DNA from: Thiodiazotropha sp037384445
Lineage (GTDB): Bacteria; Pseudomonadota; Gammaproteobacteria; Chromatiales; Chromatiaceae
Direction of reading: 5' to 3'
Assembly (NCBI GenBank): GCA_037384445.1
Contig: JARRNY010000021.1
Location: 18,829-82,828, forward strand
Length of the DNA stretch: 64,000 bases
Position 1 is the stretch's first letter. The number at the start of each line of letters is the position of its first letter. Below the pieces are notes generated by a model. The model saw nothing but the letters and a program-made list of their open reading frames with translations. It was not told the DNA's origin and made no database searches. The translations under genes were made by a program, and so were the position numbers. Shown here in pieces: positions 36,079 to 44,575 of the stretch.

Positions 36079-36984
36079 TCAGAGATCCTCTCCCGCGTGA
36101 TCCTCACAGTAACCACGAGCAAAATCGAGCAGCTCCTCCATGGCACGCAATCTGAACTTCTGTTTCTGATGCACGAAGGAGAATGGGCGCTCCAGTTTGG
36201 GCACCAGGTTGATCGCCCGCAGCGTATCCAGTTTCAGCTCCTTCTGAATGGTGGCACGCGACACCACGGAAACCCCCATACCCGCCTCGACCGCACCTTT
36301 GACCGCTTCGGGGCTGCCCAGCTCCATCGAAATATTCAGTGCGGTATTGCAATTCTGGCTCAGGTATTCGTTGATCACTTCCCTGGTGCCTGAGCCCTCT
36401 TCGCGGCAGATAAAAGGGTGCTCGAGCAAATCATCTATGCCGAGCGACTCCCGCTCAGCCAGAGCATGATTCGGCGGCACGATAGCCACCAGCTGATCCT
36501 TGCGGCAGACCTCGACCACCAGGTTCTTATTGCCCACCGGCGCCTCCACTACCCCCAGATCGATGGTGTTATTCTCCACCATGGAGACGATCCCATCAGA
36601 GTTGGAGACTCGCAGATGGATTGTCACCTCCGGATAGCGCGTACCGAAGTCGCCCAGCAGAGCCGGCAGCATGTACTCCGCAATGGTGGTACTGGCACCG
36701 ATGGTCAGAGCCCCGCGGATTTCGCCGGTCATCTCCCTAACCGAATTCTCCATATCGTTGTAGAGATCGAAGATACGGTCTGCATATTCGTAGACACGAT
36801 CCCCTGCCTCCGTCAGGCTGATACGGTTGTGGGTACGATCAAAGAGCCGTGTATTGAAATACTCCTCCAGTTGCCGGACCTGAAAAGTTACCGCCGGCTG
36901 GGTCATATGGAGGGTTTCCGCCGCCTTGGTGAAGCTGAGTAGCCGGGCAACGGTATGGAAAACCTGTAATCTGCGATCCGCCAT
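36079..36984 (-). CDS. LysR-family transcriptional regulator
   Basis: 301 residues. N-terminal winged helix-turn-helix (about 1-62: FTKAAETLHMTQPAVTFQVRQLE) and a periplasmic-binding-like effector domain (about 88-295). The effector part resembles the YeiE/CysL group (IGASTTIAEYMLP; FICREEGSGTREV), members of which answer to sulfite or related anions, but the match is by eye. It heads the set LysR-hypothetical-AI-2E and is divergent from the FadL porin. A possible operator lies just upstream. Confidence 0.88.
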   Translation of the reverse strand: MADRRLQVFHTVARLLSFTKAAETLHMTQPAVTFQVRQLEEYFNTRLFDRTHNRISLTEAGDRVYEYADRIFDLYNDMENSVREMTGEIRGALTIGASTTIAEYMLPALLGDFGTRYPEVTIHLRVSNSDGIVSMVENNTIDLGVVEAPVGNKNLVVEVCRKDQLVAIVPPNHALAERESLGIDDLLEHPFICREEGSGTREVINEYLSQNCNTALNISMELGSPEAVKGAVEAGMGVSVVSRATIQKELKLDTLRAINLVPKLERPFSFVHQKQKFRLRAMEELLDFARGYCEDHAGEDL

Positions 36985-37018
36985 TGTATCGAAGCCTAAT
37001 CAGTTGTTCTTTGTGTTG

Positions 37019-37033
37019 ATAAACTCAATTTAT
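37019..37033. promoter_or_regulatory. Possible LysR operator
   Basis: ATAAA-ctcaa-TTTAT is a perfect 5-5-5 inverted repeat, 34 bases upstream of the LysR start, the usual place for autoregulatory LysR sites. The rest of the 326-base divergent gap (36985-37310) is AT-rich and should hold promoters for LysR and for the fadL-like gene; nothing else was seen in it. Confidence 0.35.
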
Positions 37034-37310
37034 ACCATATCTCTTCAGGCTATGGGAGCATTCACCTCGATCAGCGATTAGTTCTGCCCTTTGCAAGAAC
37101 CAGCCGCTTCCCTATCGATCCCCCAAAGCGTCCCAACACACTATAAAGATGTGGCTTTTTACGCCAATTTCTTCTAGCCTCTGTTAAATTCCCTATTCTG
37201 GAACGGATTAGGCAATTGGTTGCGCGCCTCGACGCAAAGATAAAAACAGCATGGAGCCGACTCGAGGAAAGGATAATTGATAACGAGATAAACCACGGCG
37301 GAGGTGGCTG

Positions 37311-38594
37311 ATGCACGATAATAAGATCTTTTCCCGTACTCTTCTGGTGACAGCTTGCGGGGCTGCCCTGTTAGCAGCCAATCCTGCGGTGCAGGCATCG
37401 GGCTTCGCCATTCCGGAGATGAACGTTGCCGGTCTGGCGCTCTCCAATGCCCTCGTGGCGAATCCCGAGATGCAGGCTGCCATTGCCTATAATCCGGCTG
37501 CCATGTCCTTTCACGAAGGTAGCTCCTTGGCGCTTGGCGCCCTTTTTCTCAAACCCGATCTCTCTGTGGACACCGGGTCGGGATCTACCGACAGCGATGC
37601 CAATGACGTCGTCGTCGCCCCTTCGATCACCGCCCATACCACACTGAGCGAGAGCTGGTCACTTGGGATTGCCGTAAACGCTCCCTTCGGGCTTGAAACC
37701 GAATGGCCTGCTGGCACCTATGACAGCCAGTATGCCGGCGGCAGCCTGATCCCCACTAAAACCAATCTCGAGATCGCCGCCTTCTCGCCCAGCGTCTCCT
37801 ACAAGTTCAATGACTACGTCAGCCTTGCTGGCGGTATCGATCTCTACGATATGCGAGAGGTCGTTTTCGACAGTGTTGTCAACGCCGGCACGCCCGGTTC
37901 CAATCCAGCAGTCAAACTCAAGGGTGATGGTCGCGGCGTCGGATTAAATCTCGGCCTGATGGTGAAGCAAGGCCAGTGGAGTTTTGGCGGCAGCTACCAC
38001 TCAGAGGCCCATATTCCGGTCGAAGGCAAGGTAAACAGCCCTTCCGGGTCGACCGACGTAGAAGCAGACCTCGACCTGCCATCCCGCCTGCAACTCGGCG
38101 TCAGACACCAGACCACGGATAAACTGGCTCTCGAATTCGATTTTACGCGAACGGGCTGGAGCTCTTTTGACAAACTGGTTGTCGATGAGAGCCAATACGG
38201 CATCAACGTCACCACCAGTACCAATAACTGGGACGATGCCAACGCCTACCGCCTCGGCGCCACCTACGACATTTCAACGGCGACACAACTCCGGGTCGGT
38301 TATACCTATGATGAAACGCCGCAAGACGATGACTTCTTCAGCCCCAGGATCCCCGACGCGGATCGCCAGTTGTTCAGTCTCGGTATCGGCCATACCCTTA
38401 GCAACGGCTGGACCATCGACGCCGCCTATATGTATGTGAAATTCGACGACCGGAACGTCAACTTATCAAAAACCACTGCTGAGAACGCTGCGGCCCTTGG
38501 ATACCCTGAAACCAATGGCACCTCAGCAGTCAACGGAGAATATTCGTCAAGTGTGAGTCTGTTAGGCCTGGGTGTTACGAAGAAATTCATGTAA
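37311..38594 (+). CDS. FadL/OmpP1-family outer-membrane channel
   Basis: 427 residues with a GGAGG ribosome site. Signal peptide to about residue 26 (AVQA), then SGFAIPEMNVAGLALSNALV and NPAAMSF, the N-terminal hatch signature of FadL channels. Alternating aromatic/polar beta strands continue to a C-terminal strand ending in Phe-Met. FadL channels take up long-chain fatty acids and other hydrophobics. Monocistronic, with a strong terminator. Confidence 0.94.
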   Translation: MHDNKIFSRTLLVTACGAALLAANPAVQASGFAIPEMNVAGLALSNALVANPEMQAAIAYNPAAMSFHEGSSLALGALFLKPDLSVDTGSGSTDSDANDVVVAPSITAHTTLSESWSLGIAVNAPFGLETEWPAGTYDSQYAGGSLIPTKTNLEIAAFSPSVSYKFNDYVSLAGGIDLYDMREVVFDSVVNAGTPGSNPAVKLKGDGRGVGLNLGLMVKQGQWSFGGSYHSEAHIPVEGKVNSPSGSTDVEADLDLPSRLQLGVRHQTTDKLALEFDFTRTGWSSFDKLVVDESQYGINVTTSTNNWDDANAYRLGATYDISTATQLRVGYTYDETPQDDDFFSPRIPDADRQLFSLGIGHTLSNGWTIDAAYMYVKFDDRNVNLSKTTAENAAALGYPETNGTSAVNGEYSSSVSLLGLGVTKKFM

Positions 38595-38624
38595 CGCCAA
38601 TTTGCTGAATCGGCCAATGCAAAG

Positions 38625-38647
38625 CCCCGCTTGAGCGGGGCTTTTTG
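38625..38647 (+). terminator. Rho-independent terminator of the fadL-like gene
   Basis: GCCCCGC and GCGGGGC form a 7-bp GC stem around TTGA, followed by five T. It lies 31 bases after the stop and 15 bases before the stop of the convergent dsrE2 gene, and may act both ways. Confidence 0.92.
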
Positions 38648-38661
38648 CGTTTTACAACGGG

Positions 38662-39144
38662 TTAGATGTAAAGGCAGATATCACTTTCACCAGCAAACTC
38701 AAAGAAACGAGCTGCGCCGGCATACTCGATACCATCGATAAATTCAGCGGTATTGAGCTCAAACAGGTCAACGGTCATTTGGCAGGCGATCAATCTCACT
38801 TCGGCTTCCTGGCAGAGCTCACGCAGCTCGGCGAGGTCGGCCACACCTTTAGACGCCATCTTCTTCTTCATCATGCTGGTCATCATACCCTGCATACCTG
38901 GCAACGTAAGGCCAAGTACCGGGAACCACTTGTCCATGCCCATAGGCATCGGCATGCCGGGGTTGCCCAGCGGAGTCACTTCGAGAGCGAGATCCCTCTT
39001 CAACAGCTGCAAGCCGTAGAAGGTGAAAAAGATCTCAGTATCATATCCCAGAGCAGCTGCCGTCGAGGCCAGGATGAACGGGGGATAGGCCCAGTCCAGG
39101 GAGCCCTTAGTGGCGATGATGGCTAATGTTTTTTCGTCCGACAT
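38662..39144 (-). CDS. dsrE2: DsrE2-type sulfurtransferase subunit (DsrE/DsrF/DrsH family)
   Basis: 160 residues, opening KTLAIIATKGSLDWAYPPFI, the DsrE2/DsrH-like fold. A Met-rich region (about 65-95) and two Cys ten residues apart in ELCQEAEVRLIAC (about 109 and 119) match DsrE2. In sulfur-oxidising Chromatiaceae DsrE2 works with Rhd and TusA to pass sulfane sulfur to the Dsr or sHdr machinery. It is the last gene of rhd-tusA-dsrE2, 40 bases after tusA. Confidence 0.92.
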   Translation of the reverse strand: MSDEKTLAIIATKGSLDWAYPPFILASTAAALGYDTEIFFTFYGLQLLKRDLALEVTPLGNPGMPMPMGMDKWFPVLGLTLPGMQGMMTSMMKKKMASKGVADLAELRELCQEAEVRLIACQMTVDLFELNTAEFIDGIEYAGAARFFEFAGESDICLYI

Positions 39145-39184
39145 CGTATTCGTCTCCTAAAATTAGGGTCTGATCGCTGGGCGT

Positions 39185-39415
39185 TTAGGCCTTCTTGATC
39201 AGACAGTCGAATTTGCCACCCACTTCCTTGGATTCCATCAGCTCATTGCCGGTCTGATTGGCGAAGGCTTCGAAGTCTTTCACGGAACCGGGATCGGTAG
39301 CTATGATGTGCAGCACTTGACCGGATTCCATACCATTAAGGGTTTTCTTTGCACGCAGGATCGGCAAGGGGCAGTTGAGTCCGCTCGCATCCAATTCTTG
39401 ATCAAAATCTGCCAT
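39185..39415 (-). CDS. tusA: Sulfur carrier protein TusA
   Basis: 76 residues. Contains the TusA hallmark LNCPLPILRAKKTL, where the Cys (about residue 14) holds the persulfide, and LHIIATDPGSVKDF. Here it is placed between rhd and dsrE2, which marks the version used for sulfur oxidation rather than only for tRNA thiolation. Confidence 0.96.
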   Translation of the reverse strand: MADFDQELDASGLNCPLPILRAKKTLNGMESGQVLHIIATDPGSVKDFEAFANQTGNELMESKEVGGKFDCLIKKA

Positions 39416-39568
39416 GGTATGACCTCCAGCTATATTGATGTTTTAGTATGTTGGGAAAAACTTAGACGGGCTTTTATATGACATGCGTCTTTGAAACGCA
39501 AGCAAAGTGGTCGCCGAGTCTTTTTATGTCGGAATAACCTATTTTTTAATGCGCCTCGAATCAGAGAG

Positions 39569-39916
39569 TTAGCTTGCCAGCCGTGTGGCGAGTTGGAAAC
39601 CGGAACGAGCCCAGCCCAAAATACCACCACTCAGATTGATGACATTGTCATAACCCTGCTGCGCCAGATAAGCGCAAGCATGGTAGGAACGGGCACCACT
39701 ATGACAGTAGAGGATGAGATCTTTGTCCTTGGGCAACTCACTGATGCGCACCGGAATCAGGTGCATCGGCATATGTTCTGCATTCGGCAGCATGCCTTGA
39801 GCCAATTCACCAGCACTGCGGATATCAAGCAGCACAAAATCATCACCCTCTGCAATCCGGGTCTGCAGGCCGGAAGCGTCGATTTCTTTGATCATCATTG
39901 AGATAGGTTGCCTCAA
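39569..39916 (-). CDS. Single-domain rhodanese of the sulfur relay (Rhd)
   Basis: 115 residues, one rhodanese domain. Active-site Cys in YCHSGARSYHAC (about residue 66); the loop CHSGAR is a typical six-residue sulfurtransferase loop. First gene of rhd-tusA-dsrE2. Known role in Allochromatium vinosum: loads sulfane sulfur onto TusA. A 153-base gap separates it from tusA. It is divergent from cysG over about 158 bases. Confidence 0.92.
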   Translation of the reverse strand: MRQPISMMIKEIDASGLQTRIAEGDDFVLLDIRSAGELAQGMLPNAEHMPMHLIPVRISELPKDKDLILYCHSGARSYHACAYLAQQGYDNVINLSGGILGWARSGFQLATRLAS

Positions 39917-40074
39917 AATGGAAAGTGGAAGCGTATTAGTATATTAATGTGTTTAAATATTGCAACCCGGATTATCCCTGATAGTCCTGACTTAACCCTT
40001 GATTTGACTCGTGCTAAAGTCTCCCAGCCAGCCCGCCGAGAGATTAACGTTTTTACACTACCAGGTTGAATACC

Positions 40075-41499
40075 ATGGATTTTTTTCCGATTTTTCTCAA
40101 TATCAGAAATAAACGCTGCCTGGTTGTCGGGGGTGGAAGTGTGGCGGAACGCAAGACTGCCTCCCTGCTGAAATCCGGCGCGGATGTGGTTCTGGTGTCC
40201 CCCGAACTCTCTCCCAACCTCACCACCTGGCGGGATATGGGGCAGCTCAGTCACCAGGCGAGAGAGTTTCAGGACGAGGACCTGAACGGTGCCCATCTGA
40301 TTATTGCCGCCACCAGCAATCCCGCGATCAACAGCCATATTTCGGATCTGGCCGGGATACAGCGGATACCCGTGAATGTGGTCGACCAGCCCGAACTCTG
40401 CAGCTTCATCCTGCCTTCCGTCATCGACCGCTCACCGGTGGTGGCGGCCATCTCCACAAGCGGCGCCTCCCCGGTTCTCGCGCGCCTGATACGCTCCCGG
40501 CTTGAATCCCTGATTCCCGCAGGGTATGGCCGATTGGCCGATCTCTGCAGCCGCTTTCGTCAACGGGTCAAGGAGACCTTTGCCGACCCGGCCGATCGCC
40601 GGCTTTTCTGGGAGCGGACCCTGGAGGGCGGTGTCGCCGAGCGTGTCTTCTCAGGACATGACGCAGAAGCCGATCAGCTGATGGAAAAGGCGCTGACCAA
40701 CACGCGCCTGTCGGAGGATATTGGTGAGGTCTACCTGGTCGGCGCCGGCCCAGGTGACCCTGATCTGCTGACATTCCGCGCCCTGCGCCTGATGCAACAG
40801 GCCGACGTGGTGGTCTACGACCGTCTGGTGGCCAAACCGATCCTGGAGATGACCCGTCAGGACGCAGAGCACATCTACGTCGGCAAAGAGCGGAACAAAC
40901 ACACCATGCGTCAGGAGGAGATCAACGAACTACTGGCCAGCCTGGCGAAGCAGGGCAAGCGCGTACTGCGCCTGAAAGGCGGTGACCCCTTCATCTTTGG
41001 CCGCGGCGGAGAGGAGATCGACACCCTGGCGGCGCAAGGGGTGCCCTTCCAGGTCATTCCCGGCATCACCGCTGCTGCTGGCTGCGCCTCCTATGCCGGC
41101 ATACCCTTGACTCATCGTGACTATGCGCAGTCAGTGACCTTCGTCACCGGCCATCTCAAAGATGGCAGCATGAACCTCAACTGGCCGATGCTGGCCCAAC
41201 CCAACCAGACCATTGTCTTCTATATGGGGCTGGTTGGCCTGCCAGTGATCTGCCGTGAACTGCAGGCCAACGGGGTGACATCTGACATGCCGATCGCCCT
41301 GATCCAGCAGGGCACCACCCACATGCAGCGGGTCTACACCGGCACTTTGGAGAGCATCCAGGCGATCGTGGAGAAGGAGAAACCGAAGCCGCCGACCCTG
41401 ATCATCGTCGGCCGTGTCGTGGAGTTGCAGGAGAAGCTGGCCTGGTTCGTGGCGCCACCCCATTCGGAGCAGGGAGCCACCTCACCGGTCGATTTTTAA
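40075..41499 (+). CDS. cysG: Siroheme synthase CysG (trifunctional)
   Basis: Converts uroporphyrinogen III to siroheme, 474 residues from the ATG at 40075 (MDFFPIF), which matches the E. coli start; an upstream in-frame TTG adds three residues. N-terminal dehydrogenase/ferrochelatase part (about 1-200): VVGGGSVAERKT and FILPSVIDRSPVVAAISTSG. C-terminal methyltransferase part (about 215-460): VGAGPGDPDLLT, LRLKGGDPFIFGRGGEE and PLTHRDYAQSV. Siroheme is needed by assimilatory and dissimilatory sulfite reductases, so the place beside the sulfur relay makes sense. Confidence 0.96.
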   Translation: MDFFPIFLNIRNKRCLVVGGGSVAERKTASLLKSGADVVLVSPELSPNLTTWRDMGQLSHQAREFQDEDLNGAHLIIAATSNPAINSHISDLAGIQRIPVNVVDQPELCSFILPSVIDRSPVVAAISTSGASPVLARLIRSRLESLIPAGYGRLADLCSRFRQRVKETFADPADRRLFWERTLEGGVAERVFSGHDAEADQLMEKALTNTRLSEDIGEVYLVGAGPGDPDLLTFRALRLMQQADVVVYDRLVAKPILEMTRQDAEHIYVGKERNKHTMRQEEINELLASLAKQGKRVLRLKGGDPFIFGRGGEEIDTLAAQGVPFQVIPGITAAAGCASYAGIPLTHRDYAQSVTFVTGHLKDGSMNLNWPMLAQPNQTIVFYMGLVGLPVICRELQANGVTSDMPIALIQQGTTHMQRVYTGTLESIQAIVEKEKPKPPTLIIVGRVVELQEKLAWFVAPPHSEQGATSPVDF

Positions 41500-41532
41500 G
41501 CCGCAGCGAGAGCCCAACGGAATCGATTTGAA

Positions 41533-41612
41533 GGGTGCGGCTTGCCACACCGGCCACCTCAACGAACGAAACCGCGCGTAATCAGCCACTCAGGCTGTGG
41601 CAAGCCGCTCCC
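41533..41612. repeat. Long inverted repeat after cysG
   Basis: AGGGTGCGGCTTGCCACA (41533-41550) and its near inverse TGTGGCAAGCCGCTCCCT (41595-41612) differ at one position in the paired arms and enclose about 44 bases. There is no T run, so it is more like a REP-type palindrome than a terminator. It fills much of the 197-base gap between the convergent cysG and rhodanese genes. Confidence 0.65.
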
Positions 41613-41696
41613 TACGCTTAATCAAAGTATAGAGCCGAACTCAGTCCCATCCTGCGTATTGGATTGGTTTGGAGTTTTCTTATAGCAAGCGGACGG

Positions 41697-42164
41697 CTAT
41701 GCCTTGGGGCTCAACTGATCTTCCCGCAGCTTCGGCGTGAAGTAGTCATCAGCCACCTCGATATCGACCTGCTGACCCGATTGGTCTACCAGTGGTTGTT
41801 CGTAGTCATTCCAGCCGCGCAGACCGGTCTTCAGCGAAACCACATTCTGATAGCCGAGAAGATTCATGGAAAAGGCCGCCATCACACTGCGGTAACCCGA
41901 GCGGCAGACCACCACGATCTCCTGATCGCGAGCCTTAACCAGCTCCGGAATAGTCTCTTCGTAATCCCATTCACAGGCTGATTCAAGAATGCCGCGGGGG
42001 GCCGAAATGGAAGCCTCAATGTGCATGGCATCGTACTCATAGGGTTCGCGCACATCGACCACTATCAGATTGGGATTTTCCGCCATGCGCTCTTCCAGAT
42101 CCCAGGGCATGATCTCCTTCACGTCGCCGAGGCAGTCGCCGATCAGGCCAAGAAAATTTTTCAT
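41697..42164 (-). CDS. Rhodanese-domain protein linked to a two-component system
   Basis: 155 residues with one rhodanese domain (about 15-125): VVDVREPYEYDAMHIEAS and active-site loop CRSGYRS (Cys about 87). A charged C-terminal tail of about 30 residues follows. It ends the leftward operon Atm1-like ABC, CCA-type enzyme, NarX-like kinase, NarL-like regulator, rhodanese (51-base gap to the regulator). Could provide or sense sulfane sulfur for that system. Confidence 0.88.
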   Translation of the reverse strand: MKNFLGLIGDCLGDVKEIMPWDLEERMAENPNLIVVDVREPYEYDAMHIEASISAPRGILESACEWDYEETIPELVKARDQEIVVVCRSGYRSVMAAFSMNLLGYQNVVSLKTGLRGWNDYEQPLVDQSGQQVDIEVADDYFTPKLREDQLSPKA

Positions 42165-42215
42165 ATCGTCGTTTCCTGTTGCACAGGAGGCACTGCCTCT
42201 GCGCTGTTTGTTGTT

Positions 42216-42863
42216 CTATGAACCCCGTGAACAAAGGTTCTGCTCGACGGCGATGACAGCAGCTTCGACCCGTGAGTGGACATCCAGTTTGCGCAGAATC
42301 GCCTTCACATGGAGCTTCACCGTGCCATCCGAGATACCCAGATTGCGGGCGATAACCTTGTTGCTCTGACCGTCTGCCAGATGACAGAGAATCTCCCGCT
42401 CCCGTGGCGTGAGATCATCGAGGGAGGAGGTCTGTGCGGGGCTGCGTTGACTCTCCCCCTGCACCGCTTTCGCCAACACACTGGTCAGCTCTTTGGCCAC
42501 CACTGTGTGGCCGTTGACGATCTGTTGCAGGGCGTCGACCAGCTCATTGGGTTCCATGTCCTTCAATAGATAGCCCTGGGCGCCGTTCTGCAACGCCTCG
42601 ATCACATCCGCTTCGTCGCGGCTGGTGGTCAACATGCTGATCGGCATCTGAGGATAGTGCTTGCGCAGTACCGACAACACCTCGGTACCGGTCATATCGG
42701 GCATGCGCATATCGAGCAGCACCACATCGGGTTTTTCATGGGCAACTATCTCTATGCCTTTGAGACAGTCCCCCTGTGCAATCACTTCGATGCCCCGTCG
42801 TTCCAGCAGTTCCTGGAGTCCGATGCGAAACAGGGCATGATCATCTATCAGCAGCACACGCAT
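42216..42863 (-). CDS. NarL/FixJ-family response regulator
   Basis: 215 residues. Receiver domain about 1-120 with DDHALF, phospho-Asp in VVLLDMRMPDM (about 54) and Lys in LLKDMEP. LuxR-type helix-turn-helix about 148-205: LTPREREILCHLADGQSNKVIARNLGISDGTVKLHVK. Most like NarL/NarP. Starts 5 bases after the kinase stop, so the two are a pair. Confidence 0.94.
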   Translation of the reverse strand: MRVLLIDDHALFRIGLQELLERRGIEVIAQGDCLKGIEIVAHEKPDVVLLDMRMPDMTGTEVLSVLRKHYPQMPISMLTTSRDEADVIEALQNGAQGYLLKDMEPNELVDALQQIVNGHTVVAKELTSVLAKAVQGESQRSPAQTSSLDDLTPREREILCHLADGQSNKVIARNLGISDGTVKLHVKAILRKLDVHSRVEAAVIAVEQNLCSRGS

Positions 42864-42868
42864 CGTTA

Positions 42869-44575
42869 TTACCTCAGCAAGTTCGCTTCGCCTCTGGCGC
42901 TGCGAATGATCAATTCGACCCGGGTCCCTTCACCGGGCTCGCTCTCGATGGAGAACTCCCCGCCGATGCGCCTGGCGCGTTCTTCCATGATCGAGAGCCC
43001 GATATGCTCCCCCGGATTACCTTTCGGTGCCGCCCCCTCGAAGCCGACTCCGTCGTCTTCCACCAGTATCAGATAGTTACCCGGACTGCGACAACGCAGC
43101 AACACCCGCACCGTCATGGCCTGGGCATGTTTACGGATGTTGGCCAGCGACTCCTGCACGATGCGTAGAGCCTGCATCTCCTGATTGGTGTCGAGGTCGG
43201 TCTTCAGGCAATCGGGCTGGAAGAAAGCGGCGATGCCGGTCTCCTGATGGAAGCGCTCTACCAGCTTACCCAAGGCCGGCACCAGCCCCCGCTGATCCAA
43301 GGGGGCGCGGAAGCTGTTGATCAGTTCACGCAGCTCATCATGCGCTTCGTCCAGACCGTTATGGATGCGTTTCGCCTCGTACAGCGCCTTGGGGGAAGAC
43401 CCGCCATCCTGCATCGTCTCCTCCAGCATACGAACCTGAAAACGCAGGCTGGCCAGGGTCTGCGCCAGTGAGTCATGCAGCTCATGGGCCAGGGAGGTCC
43501 GCTCCTCAACGATGGAGAGACGCCGCGCCTCCGTATCGGAGCGCTGCTTGGCCACCGCCATACCCAGATGGCTGCCGATGGTGTTGAGAATATCGAGTAC
43601 ATCCTCGCGACCGTCGTAGATCCCTGGCTTGTCCACATAGAGATGGTAGAAGCCGAGCACATCGCCATGAAACCACATGGGTACAGAAACCCGCTCCACC
43701 TCATCGGCACCAAACATGCGCCGACCATTTCGACGGGAACAGGTGCGAGCGTCATGCGCACAGAGGATATCGCCGGGCGAAAGGGCGATACCGCACTGAC
43801 AGAGGGTGATCGGCAGCATCTCCTGCTCGTTGTAGACCCTACCGTTCTGATCGATACAACCCACCTGTCGCACCCGGTCGTCCTGCAACACCAGATGGAC
43901 CGTCGCGGAACGAGCGCTGACCATGCGTTTGAAAATGGTCATGTACTCCAGTAGGAGTTCGTCGAGATTCTCTGACTGGTTGATGCCGGCAGCCACATCG
44001 TAGAGCACCTGCAGCGAGGTGGTCTTCTGCGCCAGTCGCCAGGTCTGGCGTGCGACGCGCACCTCCATATCCTCATAAATATCGGTCAACTCCTCGTTCA
44101 GGCTGTCGATGTCCCTCGCCATACCGCTGAGTACGCCAGTTGGCTGCTCGGAGCCGCGATGAGCCACGGGTTCGCCCTGACAGATCTGGGTCACTGTCTG
44201 TTCGAGGGTGGAGAGGGGTCTCAGCAGCTGACTGCGCAAACGCATCAAGACCAACATCAAGGAGAACAGAGTCACCGTGCTGCCAAGCAGCAGCAGGCCC
44301 TGAAGCATGGGGTGATCAGTTATCCTGGCAAACAGCAGGAGAGCAAATATCAGGCTGAAAAGTACACTTGCCCCCAGCAGCAGGATCGGCATCAGCAGGT
44401 TGCCGGTAAAGAGGATACGCAGACTCGGCCAGTGGCGCGAATCAACCATCCCCTCAAGCCAGGTCATCCAGCCCCGCTCACGGCCCCGGTCTGCATAATA
44501 GTCGTCGCTCTGGCCCTCAGGTGGCATCTGTACTCTGCGTTTCTCTTCTGCTTGCATAGGCGGAAACTCTATCAT
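42869..44575 (-). CDS. NarX/NarQ-like sensor kinase without a periplasmic domain
   Basis: 568 residues. Two membrane helices (about 60-82 and 91-111) are separated by only about 8 residues, so the nitrate-binding periplasmic domain of NarX/NarQ is absent. A HAMP-like linker, a GAF-like region (about 190-345) with a Cys group (LCQCGIALSPGDILC, ARTCSRR), then a HisKA_3 kinase: ERTSLAHELHDSLAQTLASL holds the phospho-His, and DDGVGFEG is the ATP site. The Cys-bearing GAF region is the likely sensor. Overlaps the preceding gene by 4 nt. Confidence 0.92.
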   Translation of the reverse strand: MIEFPPMQAEEKRRVQMPPEGQSDDYYADRGRERGWMTWLEGMVDSRHWPSLRILFTGNLLMPILLLGASVLFSLIFALLLFARITDHPMLQGLLLLGSTVTLFSLMLVLMRLRSQLLRPLSTLEQTVTQICQGEPVAHRGSEQPTGVLSGMARDIDSLNEELTDIYEDMEVRVARQTWRLAQKTTSLQVLYDVAAGINQSENLDELLLEYMTIFKRMVSARSATVHLVLQDDRVRQVGCIDQNGRVYNEQEMLPITLCQCGIALSPGDILCAHDARTCSRRNGRRMFGADEVERVSVPMWFHGDVLGFYHLYVDKPGIYDGREDVLDILNTIGSHLGMAVAKQRSDTEARRLSIVEERTSLAHELHDSLAQTLASLRFQVRMLEETMQDGGSSPKALYEAKRIHNGLDEAHDELRELINSFRAPLDQRGLVPALGKLVERFHQETGIAAFFQPDCLKTDLDTNQEMQALRIVQESLANIRKHAQAMTVRVLLRCRSPGNYLILVEDDGVGFEGAAPKGNPGEHIGLSIMEERARRIGGEFSIESEPGEGTRVELIIRSARGEANLLR

